Assembly: GCA_039586035.1 (NCBI GenBank)
Contig: JBDHLD010000028.1
Span: 1-64,000 of the forward strand
Length of the DNA: 64,000 nucleotides
Source of the DNA: JBDHHQ01 sp039586035
Lineage (GTDB): Bacteria > Gemmatimonadota > Gemmatimonadetes > Longimicrobiales > Gaopeijiaceae
Direction: 5' to 3'
Below the pieces are notes generated by a model. That model had not been told where the DNA came from and searched no databases. It worked only from the letters and a program-made list of their open reading frames with translations. The translations under genes were made by a program, and so were the position numbers. Position 1 is the first letter of the stretch. Each line of letters opens with the position of its first letter. This document shows positions 24,202-32,877 of the stretch, piece by piece.

Positions 24202-25965
24202 TCACCCCGCCGACAGGACCTCCCTGAGTACCAGGAGGTTCCGTAGCACTCGATCCGCCCCCCATCGGTCGTCGCTGGGTCTGGGCGGCGCCGAGAAGCG
24301 ACGCCGCAGGGCCCGGCGCGCTCGCAAGACTGCGCGACGGCCACGGCGAGCCACCCGATGCCGAAGCCGAGGGTCCGTCTCGACGCGCTCGATCAGCCTC
24401 AGGAGCGTGCTGGGCGGCACGACGTCGTCCAGACGGCTCGTCGTGGATACGATCATGTCCCTCAGGGCGTTTGCGTGCGACCGCACCTCAGCGCCGACAT
24501 CGAAGTAGTATCCGGCCGCGGTAGCTCGAGGGATCTCGAACACGTCGGGGTAAGCCGCTTCCATCGCCTCGTGGAAGAGGTAGGACCGGCGCACCGCTAC
24601 GGTGAGCGTGGCCATGAAGTCCAGCATCTCGTAGTCGAGGAAGGGAAACCGCGGCGTCATGTACGCGCCGGGGAAGTGCTGGCGCCACGGCAGCAGCACG
24701 CCGGGAAGTCGGGCGTTCGCGTAGAAGTATCCCAGCCCCCCGCCCGACCGGTCCGCTCTCTCCTGCATCCGCGCCAGATCCGAGGTTACGCCCACCTCGA
24801 ACCGGTCGAAGGTGCCGGGAGGGAAGTACCGGCGCATCCAGCGGATACGATGGAGAGGATACATGCTGCCTGGCGGGTGATAGAGGCCGGCTCGAGCCCG
24901 GCCACCCTCACGCAACGGGTTGTTGCCGTGGCGTGCTTCGCCGGTGAGCAGCACCGGGTTGGCCAGGCCCTGGACTTGCTCCCTCAACGCGGCCCAGGTG
25001 TCGACCTCGTCGCAGACGTGCGCCACGCCCTGGCCCATGAGAGCGTTGTCGCGGATGTGCCGTATGAAGTCGCCGTCATACGACGGAATCACCTCGTGCC
25101 GATATCCCAACCGCTCGCTCACCCGGGCCGCGACCCACGCGTCGGACCCGGGCTCCGGGGTACCGGACGCGTACGAGAAGCACGCGACGTCCCGAGCGCC
25201 GACGGATCGCGCCAGGATGGCGGCCAGGGCCACCGAGTCCCAGCCGCCGCTCAGCGAAAGGAAGATCGAGGGCCGGTCGGCCACGCATCGCTCGACGGCC
25301 TGCTGGACGAGCCGGAGGGTCTCGGCGCGCAACTCGGCCCGATCGACGGCGGACGCGGTCGCTTCGAAGGGTAGGCGCCAGTGTTTCCGACTTTGAACGC
25401 CATCGAGTCCCAGCGCGTGGACGGAAGCGGGCTCGAGCGCGCGCACGCCCTCGTACGGGGTGCGTGACATGTGCATGACGCCGTTGGACACATACCAGGC
25501 GACGCCCACGGGGTCGACGGGGAAGGGGGCGGTGTCCAGAGCGGCCAACGAGCTCGAGACTCTCACGCTTCCGCCGTGCTCACAAGCAAAGACGCGCCGG
25601 GTGCCCATGCGGTCCGTCACGATCTCCACCGAGTCTTCTTCCGTGTCCACCAGGAGGATCACGTAGCTGCCGTTCAGGTCGCGGGCGAAGCTCGGCCCGC
25701 CCTGCAGGAACCCGTTCGCGATCTCCGACGGCTCTCGATGCGGGTGCGTCTCCCCCCAGACGAAGGCCGTCAGACGTCCTGAAGGCTCGATCCCGACAAC
25801 GGTGGCCGGAGACCGAACCACGGTGACGCAGCGGGTGGCCGTGTCGAGAGCGTGCGTCGCGCCGCCCGGGGGCGTGGGCACCAGCTCCGGCCGCGGCGCT
25901 TCGGGCGCATCGACGCGCACCAGGAGCGCCGGGGCTCGCAGGTCGGTGCCGCCGCGGGCGGTCAC
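24202..25965 (-). CDS. Asparagine synthetase B-like amidotransferase/adenylase without a glutaminase Cys
   Basis: This 587-residue protein resembles AsnB. The N-terminal half has the class II glutamine amidotransferase-like fold (RDLNGSYVILLVDTEEDSV, DRMGTRRVFACEH) but begins MTARGGTD, so the Cys2 nucleophile needed for glutamine hydrolysis is missing. The C-terminal half has an intact PP-loop, SLSGGWDSVALAA near residue 238, for ATP-dependent adenylation of a carboxylate. The C-terminal tail is strongly basic (Arg-rich). The start is GTG 25965. It lies 64 bases downstream of a glycosyltransferase gene on the same strand. Such pairs occur in surface polysaccharide or secondary-metabolite loci, where the enzyme would make an amide with another nitrogen donor. 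Confidence 0.75.
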   Translation of the reverse strand: MTARGGTDLRAPALLVRVDAPEAPRPELVPTPPGGATHALDTATRCVTVVRSPATVVGIEPSGRLTAFVWGETHPHREPSEIANGFLQGGPSFARDLNGSYVILLVDTEEDSVEIVTDRMGTRRVFACEHGGSVRVSSSLAALDTAPFPVDPVGVAWYVSNGVMHMSRTPYEGVRALEPASVHALGLDGVQSRKHWRLPFEATASAVDRAELRAETLRLVQQAVERCVADRPSIFLSLSGGWDSVALAAILARSVGARDVACFSYASGTPEPGSDAWVAARVSERLGYRHEVIPSYDGDFIRHIRDNALMGQGVAHVCDEVDTWAALREQVQGLANPVLLTGEARHGNNPLREGGRARAGLYHPPGSMYPLHRIRWMRRYFPPGTFDRFEVGVTSDLARMQERADRSGGGLGYFYANARLPGVLLPWRQHFPGAYMTPRFPFLDYEMLDFMATLTVAVRRSYLFHEAMEAAYPDVFEIPRATAAGYYFDVGAEVRSHANALRDMIVSTTSRLDDVVPPSTLLRLIERVETDPRLRHRVARRGRRAVLRARRALRRRFSAPPRPSDDRWGADRVLRNLLVLREVLSAG

Positions 25966-26029
25966 ACGCCCCCTCGCGACTGGCCGGCGAACAAGGCCCG
26001 CGGGTCTGCCTTGGAAGTCGGCGAAGGCT

Positions 26030-27103
26030 TCATCCGATCACGGCCTCGACGAGTCGCCTTGGATCGTGCTCCGACCGGAGCGTCGCTCCGGCCCTTCGAG
26101 CCGCGGCGGAGAAGGCCTCATAGCGAGCGGCGAGGTCCTTCGCGGCAAGGGCGGCGGCATCGATGTCGTCCGGCTGGACGACTGCGCCAGCGCCGAAACG
26201 CAGAACGGCGCGCGCCATCCAGGTGCCTTCATGCGCGACGATGGGTGCCCCCGCGCAGAGGGCGTCGAGGGTGACCCCGCTCACCCTGTCGGCGAAGTCG
26301 ACCGGGTCGTACAACTGGATGCACACGGCGCCCTCGAAGGAGCGTCGGTACCGCTGCTCGTCGAGACTCCCGGGCTCGATCCGTAGCGCCGCGTAGTCGA
26401 GGCCTTCCAGACGCCGAACGTCCCGGGCGACGTCCGGGCTCAGTTGGCCGTAGACGTCGCCGACGGTCTGGACCAGCACGGGAACTCTCTCGTCCGCTGC
26501 GGCGAGCCGCGCGACGAGCTCCACCACGCGGTGGAACCCCTTGTCGCGGCGCGCCGCCCCGGCAAAGAGCAGATGCCGAAACGGCACGGAGCCGACGCCC
26601 GTTTCGCCCCGCATGGGCGTCGGGTAGGGCACGTGGCGGACCCTCCGGAAGCCGCAAGACATCAGGATGTCGCACACGGTGACGGTCGTTGTCAGCAGCT
26701 CCATCTCGGGGCGGCGCCTCGCCACCGCGGCCAGGCTCTTCAGCCTCTGAGGTGTGGGTCGCAGCCAGTGCACGTAGAGCACGGCCCTCCCGCTGCTCCG
26801 CCGGCCAACGGCGCGATCGGCCAGCATGATGTCCGTTCGTCCCGCCGTGGGGATGAATACGGTGCGTCCGTCACCGAGCAGTCTGCGCACCAGAAAGAAC
26901 GCCTGTGGCACGCGGATCCTGCGCCTGAACCAGGGCGTCAGCCGGACGTGGCCACCAGGGATCAAACCAGCACTCGCTCTTCGTCCGGCCCAGACGTGAA
27001 AGCGGTGCTCGGGCGCCGCGCCGCAGAACCTCGTGACCAGGGCGCGGGGGTGTCCCCGGTGGTCCTCGAGAGTGGGCTCGACGATGTGGATCGGCTGGGA
27101 CAA
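26030..27103 (-). CDS. Glycosyltransferase (GT4-like), N-terminus uncertain
   Basis: This product of about 357 residues resembles retaining GT-B glycosyltransferases: HLLFAGAARRDKGFHRVVELV in the C-terminal nucleotide-sugar domain, then a SGVTLDALCAGAPIVAHEGT segment equivalent to the donor-binding E-x7-E region. The N-terminal domain contains HIVEPTLEDHRGHP and VLYVHWLRPTPQRL. I chose TTG 27103, at the start of the conserved strand, but no good Shine-Dalgarno is visible; GTG 27154 is an alternative, and the frame stays open to 27472 without similarity. It probably forms an operon with the asparagine-synthetase-like gene. Donor and acceptor cannot be inferred. Confidence 0.65.
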   Translation of the reverse strand: MSQPIHIVEPTLEDHRGHPRALVTRFCGAAPEHRFHVWAGRRASAGLIPGGHVRLTPWFRRRIRVPQAFFLVRRLLGDGRTVFIPTAGRTDIMLADRAVGRRSSGRAVLYVHWLRPTPQRLKSLAAVARRRPEMELLTTTVTVCDILMSCGFRRVRHVPYPTPMRGETGVGSVPFRHLLFAGAARRDKGFHRVVELVARLAAADERVPVLVQTVGDVYGQLSPDVARDVRRLEGLDYAALRIEPGSLDEQRYRRSFEGAVCIQLYDPVDFADRVSGVTLDALCAGAPIVAHEGTWMARAVLRFGAGAVVQPDDIDAAALAAKDLAARYEAFSAAARRAGATLRSEHDPRRLVEAVIG

Positions 27104-27392
27104 CGGTGCGCCGTCGCTGTGGGAAGGGTTTGTGCGGCTCGCCGAATGTTTCACGGCCGGGCGGGAAAAGAAAAGCCAGCTCTGCAGCGGTGCGAGGCGC
27201 GAGGGACCGGGGAGCCTCGTGGATTGGCAGCACGGGCGGGCGTCAGGAGGGAGGTCGACTCCGGCCCCGAGGGGCGGTCTGAAAACGGAGCCAGACCGTT
27301 GCGCCACGACGGCGCTCCGGATACCCTGTTCCGTCCCGCCGCGACCGAAACATGTGCTCGGCCTTGTCTTACATGACGCTCGCAGGTCCCAC

Positions 27393-28028
27393 GTGAAGAT
27401 CCCAGTACTCGTAATGGCGGCGCTGCTGTTCGCGCCCTCGCCGACCCGGGCCCAGTCTCCCTCGTGGGGCAACGGCTTCGGCTTCCAATGGCAGATCGGC
27501 TACAAGTCGGTGGGCGGCGGCTACGGGGACTTGCTCACGGACGGCATCGACGCCGACATCAACATCTTCTACAACCACAACAAGCTGCGCTTCGGCGGCG
27601 GCGGCAACTTCGTCTCGCTCAACGTCGTGGAGCCGCTGCAGGACGAGAGCGTCAGCAGCGTCGAGCTGCACGCCTTCGTGGGCTACCACTTTCTGCGCGG
27701 CAACTTCCAGCCCTACGTCCAGGGTCGCTTCAACTTCGTGCGGATGCGCCCCGAGGGGCACGACTTCGACTTCGATCCCGAGGCGCCTCCCGAGGAGCCG
27801 GAGGAAGGCGAGAACGTGGCTGACCGTCGCTCGGGCTTCGGCGGCGGACTCGTGGCGGGATTCGAATACCGGCTGTCGCGCAAGATCGGGCTCGAGGCGA
27901 ACGCGTCCATCGACGGCTTCGCGACGGACGAGGTCAACCTGGACGAGATCGAGGAGCCGAGCCTCCAGGGAACGTTCACCGACGGCAGCAGATGGGGATT
28001 CCGTGTCGGAATCAACTGGTATCCCTAA
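27393..28028 (+). CDS. Outer-membrane beta-barrel protein
   Basis: This 211-residue protein has a signal peptide (VKIPVLVMAALLFAPSPTRA, cleavage before QSPSWG). The mature part shows alternating hydrophobic and polar strands with aromatic ends typical of an OmpA/OMP_b-brl-like barrel, ending in WGFRVGINWYP. An acidic loop (PEAPPEEPEEGEN) near residue 135 is probably extracellular. The GTG at 27393 gives a standard signal sequence; the frame upstream is open but belongs to noncoding sequence opposite the glycosyltransferase leader. It overlaps the next gene, another envelope protein, by 26 bases. The function is unknown beyond the barrel prediction. Confidence 0.7.
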   Translation: MKIPVLVMAALLFAPSPTRAQSPSWGNGFGFQWQIGYKSVGGGYGDLLTDGIDADINIFYNHNKLRFGGGGNFVSLNVVEPLQDESVSSVELHAFVGYHFLRGNFQPYVQGRFNFVRMRPEGHDFDFDPEAPPEEPEEGENVADRRSGFGGGLVAGFEYRLSRKIGLEANASIDGFATDEVNLDEIEEPSLQGTFTDGSRWGFRVGINWYP

Positions 28029-29790
28029 CGGCGGCGCGCGGCGCGCGCCGCCCAGCGCACCGGGTGCGGTGCCGGTGATCGGATGGAGTGTCGCGTCCCG
28101 GTGCGGCCTGGGCAGGATGGTCGCCGGAATCGCCGCAGTCAGTCTCGTGGCCGGCGCCCTGTCGCCCCTGTCGGGTCAGCTGGCGGCACCGCGACCGTTC
28201 GAAGCCGCTTCACTCGTCCCGTGGGATGTGCCCCTTCCCGCCGACACGACGACCACCGGGGGCCCGGAGGCTGATTCCGCTGACGCCACGGTGGCCGAGC
28301 AGCTCGTTGCGGGTGCCCGGCTCAGGACTCCTCCGCCGGGTCGACCGGGTGGTGCGCCCAACCAGCAGGCCCCCCAAGGTTTCCCTGCCAACGCCGACGC
28401 GTGGGGCGCCTCGCCCAACGTCGCCCTGGGCATCGGCGAGATCCTGATCGTGAACGCGGTCCCGTGGGCGTTCAACGAGTACGTGCGGAACGCCAACTTC
28501 TCGCAGGTGAACCCCCGGAGCTGGTACGAGAACATCGAGCACGGGTTCACGTGGGACGACAACAACTTCTCCACGAACATGTTCGCCCACCCGTATCACG
28601 GGAACCTGTACTACAACTCCGGGCGATCCAACGGACTGAGCTACTGGCAGTCGGTGCCCTTCGCCTTTGGGGGCAGCCTGATCTGGGAGTACTTCGGGGA
28701 GACCCATCCACCGGCCATCAACGACTGGATCCATACCAGTATCGGCGGCATCGCCATCGGGGAGTCGCTTTACAGGATCTCCTCGACCGTGCTGGACAAT
28801 CAGGCCACGGGAAGCGAGCGCGTCTGGCGCGAGATCGGCGCCGCCGCCATGAACCCCGTCCGGGCCTTCAACCGCCTGGTCACCGGCCGGATCGGCAAGG
28901 TCTACGACAACCCCACGGATCCCTGGGACCACCTCCCGCCCCACCTCTCCAACGTCCTGAGCGCGGGGGTGCGGGTGATCCAGGACGAGGGCAGGGAACG
29001 GACCGACGAGGAGGGCAACGTCGTCAACGAGGGCGCGCAGGTCGGCGCGTTCTTCGAGGTTGACTTCCAGTTCGGCGGTCCGTTCCAGATCGACCGCAAG
29101 AAGCCGTTCGACTACTTCGTGTGGGGGCTCCAGATCAACACGAAGGACAAGCAGGCCATTGGCCGTTGGCAGATCCGTGGCAGCTTGACGCACTGGGACC
29201 TGAAGCGTTCCGAGAAGGTCCATCACAGGATCTTCCTCTCCCAGGACTACGATTACTTCAACAACAACGCCTACGAGTTCGGGGGTCAGAGCGTCAGCGG
29301 CGTCCTGGTCTCGGGGTGGCAGCTGTCTCCGCGCTGGCAGCTCCTCACGGGGGTGAACGCCACGGGCATGATCCTCGGCGCGGTGAACTTCGACGGGGCC
29401 AGCCTACAGGATTTCCCGACTCAAGAGCGGCTGAGAGAGTACGACTTCGGTCCGGGCGTTGGCACGCAGCTCGGTGGGTCGCTGGTACGGGACGCCACCC
29501 GACTGGTGGATCTCTCGTACCGGGTCACGTGGCTGTGGACCGTGAACGGGGCCGTGCTCACGACCGAGGACGGGCAGGTGGAGGACAACGCGCGCCACCG
29601 CATCCAGATGATCCGGGCGCGCTTCCGCGTCCCGATTCACCGGAACTTCCACCTGGGCGCCGATTGGACCGGCTTCTTCCGGGACACCCGGTTCGACGAT
29701 CCGGACTTTGCCGACGACCTGCACCAGTTCACCCGGGAGTTTCGGGTCTTCGGCGCCTGGAGCGTGGGCCGGGGCTCCGCGGAGCGGTAG
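28003..29790 (+). CDS. DUF3943 domain-containing outer-membrane protein
   Basis: This protein of up to 595 residues belongs to the DUF3943 family. The hallmark segment NMFAHPYHGNLYYNSGR followed by NGLSYWQS lies near residues 190-215, followed by FGGSLIWEYFGETHPP. The C-terminal half is rich in beta-strands and ends in a barrel-like pattern, so an outer-membrane location is likely. The N-terminus carries a hydrophobic signal region (MVAGIAAVSLVAGALSPLSG, cleavage near SGQ). GTG 28003 is the most distal start; GTG 28075 or ATG 28117 would give a more normal signal peptide length. It overlaps the upstream barrel protein gene by 26 bases, so the two are likely co-expressed. No biochemical role is known to me. 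Confidence 0.75.
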   Translation: MSESTGIPNGGARRAPPSAPGAVPVIGWSVASRCGLGRMVAGIAAVSLVAGALSPLSGQLAAPRPFEAASLVPWDVPLPADTTTTGGPEADSADATVAEQLVAGARLRTPPPGRPGGAPNQQAPQGFPANADAWGASPNVALGIGEILIVNAVPWAFNEYVRNANFSQVNPRSWYENIEHGFTWDDNNFSTNMFAHPYHGNLYYNSGRSNGLSYWQSVPFAFGGSLIWEYFGETHPPAINDWIHTSIGGIAIGESLYRISSTVLDNQATGSERVWREIGAAAMNPVRAFNRLVTGRIGKVYDNPTDPWDHLPPHLSNVLSAGVRVIQDEGRERTDEEGNVVNEGAQVGAFFEVDFQFGGPFQIDRKKPFDYFVWGLQINTKDKQAIGRWQIRGSLTHWDLKRSEKVHHRIFLSQDYDYFNNNAYEFGGQSVSGVLVSGWQLSPRWQLLTGVNATGMILGAVNFDGASLQDFPTQERLREYDFGPGVGTQLGGSLVRDATRLVDLSYRVTWLWTVNGAVLTTEDGQVEDNARHRIQMIRARFRVPIHRNFHLGADWTGFFRDTRFDDPDFADDLHQFTREFRVFGAWSVGRGSAER

Positions 29791-29817
29791 CGTGACGCGC
29801 CGGCGGGAGCCGCAGCT

Positions 29818-30531
29818 GTGGAGTCACAGGCCTTCTCACTCACGGCGCTAGCCCACCGCGCAATCGCCGTGCGGGCTTGCGTGCCTCTTCGCTCGACTGG
29901 TCACCGCACCAGGGCGATCCCATTCCTGCTCTGTGTCTTCGTCGCGGCCTCCGCCGTCACGGCGGCCTCCGCTTCGGGACAGGCCGTTGAAGGGACGCCC
30001 GGCGGGGCGATCTCCGGAGGCGTTCTGGGCGCCTACTCCGGCGGCATGCTCGGTCTCGTCGGCTCCCTGATCCCCTGTGGCCAGACGATGGCGGGTCCCA
30101 CGTGCTCGGCCTGGGTAGCGGGAATCGGCGGCGTGGTGGGCGCGACGGCTGGGGCGACCCTTGGCGCGGCCGACGACGAGCGCTTCGTCCGCCGGGTGGA
30201 GGCCGGGATGATCGGCGCGGCGGCCGGCGCCGTGGTCGGCTACGCACTGAAGGGGGTTGTGCGCCAGTACGGTTGGCTGGACGTGGTGTCCGGCGCCGCG
30301 ATCGGCCTGGCCGTGGGATCGTCTGCCAAGGGGGCCGCCATCGGCCTCGGCGCGGGGGCCCTGGCGGGCGGGGTGCTCCTCGCCGCCGTGCCGCGGGTGC
30401 GCGTCACGGACGCCGTGGCCGTGAGCGCGGCCGGCCTCGCGCTGGGAGGGATCCTCGGCTGGGTCAACGACGCCGTGCGCGCCAACGAGGCGTCGATCAC
30501 GCCGGTGTTTTCGGTGACCTGGACGCCGTGA
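29818..30531 (+). CDS. Gly/Ala-rich membrane protein of unknown function
   Basis: This 237-residue hypothetical protein has an N-terminal signal or anchor (IPFLLCVFVAASAVTAASAS). The rest is dominated by Gly/Ala-rich, glycine-zipper-like hydrophobic segments (GGAISGGVLGAYSGGMLG, AGIGGVVGATAGATLGA, AIGLAVGSSAKGAAIGLGAG), broken by short charged stretches such as DDERFVRRVE. This pattern suggests membrane insertion or oligomerisation. I recognise no named family. It starts at GTG 29818, and its stop overlaps the start of the next gene (GTGA), so it is translated together with a lipoprotein of the endonuclease/exonuclease/phosphatase fold. A possible role in the cell envelope is inference from this context. 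Confidence 0.6.
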   Translation: MESQAFSLTALAHRAIAVRACVPLRSTGHRTRAIPFLLCVFVAASAVTAASASGQAVEGTPGGAISGGVLGAYSGGMLGLVGSLIPCGQTMAGPTCSAWVAGIGGVVGATAGATLGAADDERFVRRVEAGMIGAAAGAVVGYALKGVVRQYGWLDVVSGAAIGLAVGSSAKGAAIGLGAGALAGGVLLAAVPRVRVTDAVAVSAAGLALGGILGWVNDAVRANEASITPVFSVTWTP

Positions 30532-31670
30532 GGTTCGGGACCGCGGGCTGGGTGGCGGTGGCGTCGTCATCGCTCCTGACCGGTTGCGCTCTGGGTTACA
30601 CGATGGGGGCGGCGGAGCCGGATCCGGTCTGCCCGGGAGCCACGTCGAATCCTTCGACCGCTGCCCAGGCCGATCGCTCCGGCGCGCTCATCAGCTGGTT
30701 TGGGCCTACCAACAGCGGCGACCGGACCAAACTGGACGCGTGGTGCACCACTGTGGGCGCGCCCGTCGTTCGCCTGGATCCGAAGGAACCGGTGGTCCAC
30801 GCACGCAAGCCATCGACGCTCACCGTCGTCGCGTGGAATGTCTCGGTGGGTACGGCGGACGTGCCGGCCTTCCTCGAAGCGGAGCTGGGTCATGAATGCA
30901 GGGCAGGGCGGGCGCCGCCGGAAGACCGTCGACCCTTCGTGCTCCTGCTGCAGGAGGCCTTCCGCCGGTCCGACCGAATACCAGACCTGCTCCCGCAGCC
31001 CACCATTCCGTGGCGGCTGGGTCCGGAGGAGCGGCCTGGCGAGATCCTGGACATCGGCCAGATCGCCGAGCGCTGTGGACTGTCACTGGTGTACGTGCCG
31101 TCGTCGAGGAACGGCCCGCAGACCGAGGACGGCCTGCGCGAGGACCGGGGCAACGCCGTGCTGTCGACGCTTCCACTGGAGGAGCCCACGGCCATCGAGC
31201 TCCCCTTCGAGGCGGGCAGGAAGGTGGCCGTGGCGGCCACCGTGGCCGGCCCGGACGGGCCGATCCGAGTGGTCAGCCTACACCTCGACGTGGCCTCAAC
31301 GCTGCTCCGCACGCTGCTGACCGGGAACGGTACGAGGATCCGCCAGGCTGAGGCGTTGGCCGATGCCCTGGACGTCATCGGGCCTGCGCTTCCGACCGTC
31401 GCGGGGGGCGACTTCAACACCTGGTCGGAGACGGAGACGGCGCTTCGCCGTTTCGCCGTGCGGTTTCCCGACTCGCCGCCTGCCGACCCGACCCCTACGC
31501 GCACGCATTTTCCCACCGACCACATCTTCTTCCGCCGGGGAGAGGCCGACGGGGGGGGCGCCACGGAGAACTACCGACGCGTGCAGGAACGCTACCACTC
31601 CGACCACCACGCCCGCGTGCTGGAGTTGAGGGCGTCGGCTCCTGCTCAGGGCGACCCTTCTCCGAGGTAG
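30528..31670 (+). CDS. Endonuclease/exonuclease/phosphatase family lipoprotein
   Basis: This 380-residue protein begins with a lipoprotein signal ending in SLLTGC, so the mature protein should be anchored in the envelope by Cys. The catalytic domain has EEP (DNase I-like) features: VVAWNVSVG, LLLQEAFR with the metal-binding Glu, VVSLHLDV, AGGDFNTWSE and the C-terminal SDHHARV His. EEP enzymes hydrolyse phosphodiesters in nucleic acids, lipids or inositol phosphates. The start is GTG 30528 in a GTGA overlap with the preceding membrane protein. The last 25 bases overlap the convergent coiled-coil gene. The substrate is unknown; an envelope position argues for extracellular nucleic acid or phospholipid. 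Confidence 0.78.
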   Translation: MRFGTAGWVAVASSSLLTGCALGYTMGAAEPDPVCPGATSNPSTAAQADRSGALISWFGPTNSGDRTKLDAWCTTVGAPVVRLDPKEPVVHARKPSTLTVVAWNVSVGTADVPAFLEAELGHECRAGRAPPEDRRPFVLLLQEAFRRSDRIPDLLPQPTIPWRLGPEERPGEILDIGQIAERCGLSLVYVPSSRNGPQTEDGLREDRGNAVLSTLPLEEPTAIELPFEAGRKVAVAATVAGPDGPIRVVSLHLDVASTLLRTLLTGNGTRIRQAEALADALDVIGPALPTVAGGDFNTWSETETALRRFAVRFPDSPPADPTPTRTHFPTDHIFFRRGEADGGGATENYRRVQERYHSDHHARVLELRASAPAQGDPSPR

Positions 31671-31957
31671 CTCCTGGCACTTTGGGCCAGCTCGCCCATT
31701 GGACCCGCCGCCCGATCCTCGGAGCGGTCGAGGACTGGTTCGGTCTTCGGAGCAGCGAGCTCCCGGTAGAAGTCCCGCTCGGCCTCCAGACGATGGAAGC
31801 GACTGGCGAGATCCTCCACCGTCTCCCGGACCCTGGCCAGCTCAACTCGCATATCGTCGTTGGCGTCCCAGCCACGGTCGCCGCGTAACCGCCTGCGGGA
31901 TCGACCCATGATGGCGAACGCCGCGAAGACCAGCAGAAAGAGCATTACCGTCGACAT
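31646..31957 (-). CDS. Small membrane protein with coiled coil
   Basis: This 103-residue protein has an N-terminal transmembrane helix (MLFLLVFAAFAIMG), a basic stretch RSRRRLRG, and then a heptad-like helix (VELARVRETVEDLASRFHRL and on to residue 68). The tail is acidic and low in structure. The layout recalls PspB-type phage-shock membrane proteins, but I do not see enough to name it. ATG 31957 has GGAGGGG upstream, located at the end of the PadR gene 6 bases away, so it is co-transcribed with that regulator. Membrane-stress sensing controlled by PadR is a reasonable but unproven idea. Confidence 0.65.
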   Translation of the reverse strand: MSTVMLFLLVFAAFAIMGRSRRRLRGDRGWDANDDMRVELARVRETVEDLASRFHRLEAERDFYRELAAPKTEPVLDRSEDRAAGPMGELAQSARSYLGEGSP

Positions 31958-31963
31958 CTCGCC

Positions 31964-32557
31964 TCACCCCTCCTTCGACGCGTTCTCACGTGCGCCGGCC
32001 GAGGCGCCCCTACGCGCGCGGCGCATCTCCCGGTTGGCCCGTTCGAGCACCTCGATCATGCCGTCCAGGGTCTCCCGGCTGGCCGGGCCGCGCATGGCGC
32101 CCTCGAAGGTCGTCTGAGCCAACCGGCGAAACGCCCGGGAGAGGTCCCGCATGCCGTCGCCGAAGAAGGTTCCGGTGAAGTTGGCGACCCGCTCGAACAC
32201 GTCGTCGACGGTGTCCTCGTTCTCCGCCAGGTAGTCGCGCCCTGCCTCGGTGATCCGATAGACGCGCTTGCCCTCCGCCTTGTCCGAGGTCAGGTAGCCT
32301 TCGTCCTCGAGCATCTGCAGGGTGGGGTAGACGGAGCCCGGGCTCGCCTGGTACGCGCCGTGAGACTCTTCTTCCAGGGCTTTCATGACCTCATAGCCGT
32401 GCATGGGGCGGTCGGCGATGAGGCGCAGAATTACGAACTTGAGGTCGCCGCGCTCGAAGACCCGCCACTTGAAACGCCGGCCCCGCTTGCGCCGGTGGCG
32501 GGGTGGGCCGAAGCCGAACCCGAATCCGAAGTCGAAGCAATCGTCGAAGTCGCGCAT
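31964..32557 (-). CDS. PadR family transcriptional regulator
   Basis: This 197-residue regulator has a PadR winged-helix domain at about residues 35-110: FVILRLIADRPMHGYEVMKA, SPGSVYPTLQMLEDEGYL and KRVYRITEAGRDYL. The N-terminus is unusual, with a Phe/Gly-rich run (FGFGFGFG) followed by a very basic patch (RHRRKRGRRFKWR). The C-terminal helical domain probably makes the dimer. ATG 32557 has GAGGGGTG upstream; the longer frame to 32677 crosses the putative operators. PadR proteins usually repress a neighbouring membrane or efflux gene and themselves. Three near-identical CGATAT(A/G)TC elements lie 29-63 bases upstream of the start, consistent with autoregulation. Confidence 0.88.
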   Translation of the reverse strand: MRDFDDCFDFGFGFGFGPPRHRRKRGRRFKWRVFERGDLKFVILRLIADRPMHGYEVMKALEEESHGAYQASPGSVYPTLQMLEDEGYLTSDKAEGKRVYRITEAGRDYLAENEDTVDDVFERVANFTGTFFGDGMRDLSRAFRRLAQTTFEGAMRGPASRETLDGMIEVLERANREMRRARRGASAGARENASKEG

Positions 32558-32877
32558 GGTGTTCACCCCTCGTTGAATCTCCCGCCGATATATCTTCCGA
32601 TATGTCGTACCGATATATCGAAAAGTAACCGAGGGCCGCTGTCGCAGCAAGCGGAGTGCGTGGCCGCGCCCGAACACGGGGATTGCCGCGGTCAGGCAAC
32701 ATCGCGCGCCGGGGCGGCAACACTGTGAGGTGGCTCAAGGCCATCATTTGTAACGATTTGGGCCAGTGTGAGGCGTTTCTGGCTCTGGTCCGGAAGATGC
32801 TGGCCCATGTAGGGTCCAAGGGTTATCCTGTCCCTATCGCACTCGCCTGACACAGCGGGAGAATCCAGGAGGTGTCA
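32558..32877. other. Divergent intergenic region between padR and the receiver-protein gene
   Basis: These 320 bases contain the PadR operator-like repeats (32586-32620) close to the PadR start. The half near the response-regulator gene ends with AGGAGG at 32867-32872, five bases before GTG 32878. It also contains a short AT-rich stretch (ATTTGTAACGATTTG near 32750), but I cannot place a convincing promoter there. Confidence 0.4.
32586..32620 (-). promoter_or_regulatory. Candidate PadR operator: three CGATAT-type repeats
   Basis: CGATATATC (32586), CGATATGTC (32599) and the perfect palindrome CGATATATCG (32611) are spaced 12-13 bases apart just upstream of padR. This AT-rich island is striking in GC-rich DNA. 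The elements overlap the place where the -10/-35 of padR must lie (a TTACTT with CATATC 18 bases on, minus strand), which would fit autorepression. Confidence 0.5.

Noticed and set aside
24202..27103. Lasso-peptide or similar RiPP locus around the AsnB-like gene
   Set aside because: No precursor-like small gene, leader peptidase or recognition element is present in the neighbourhood.
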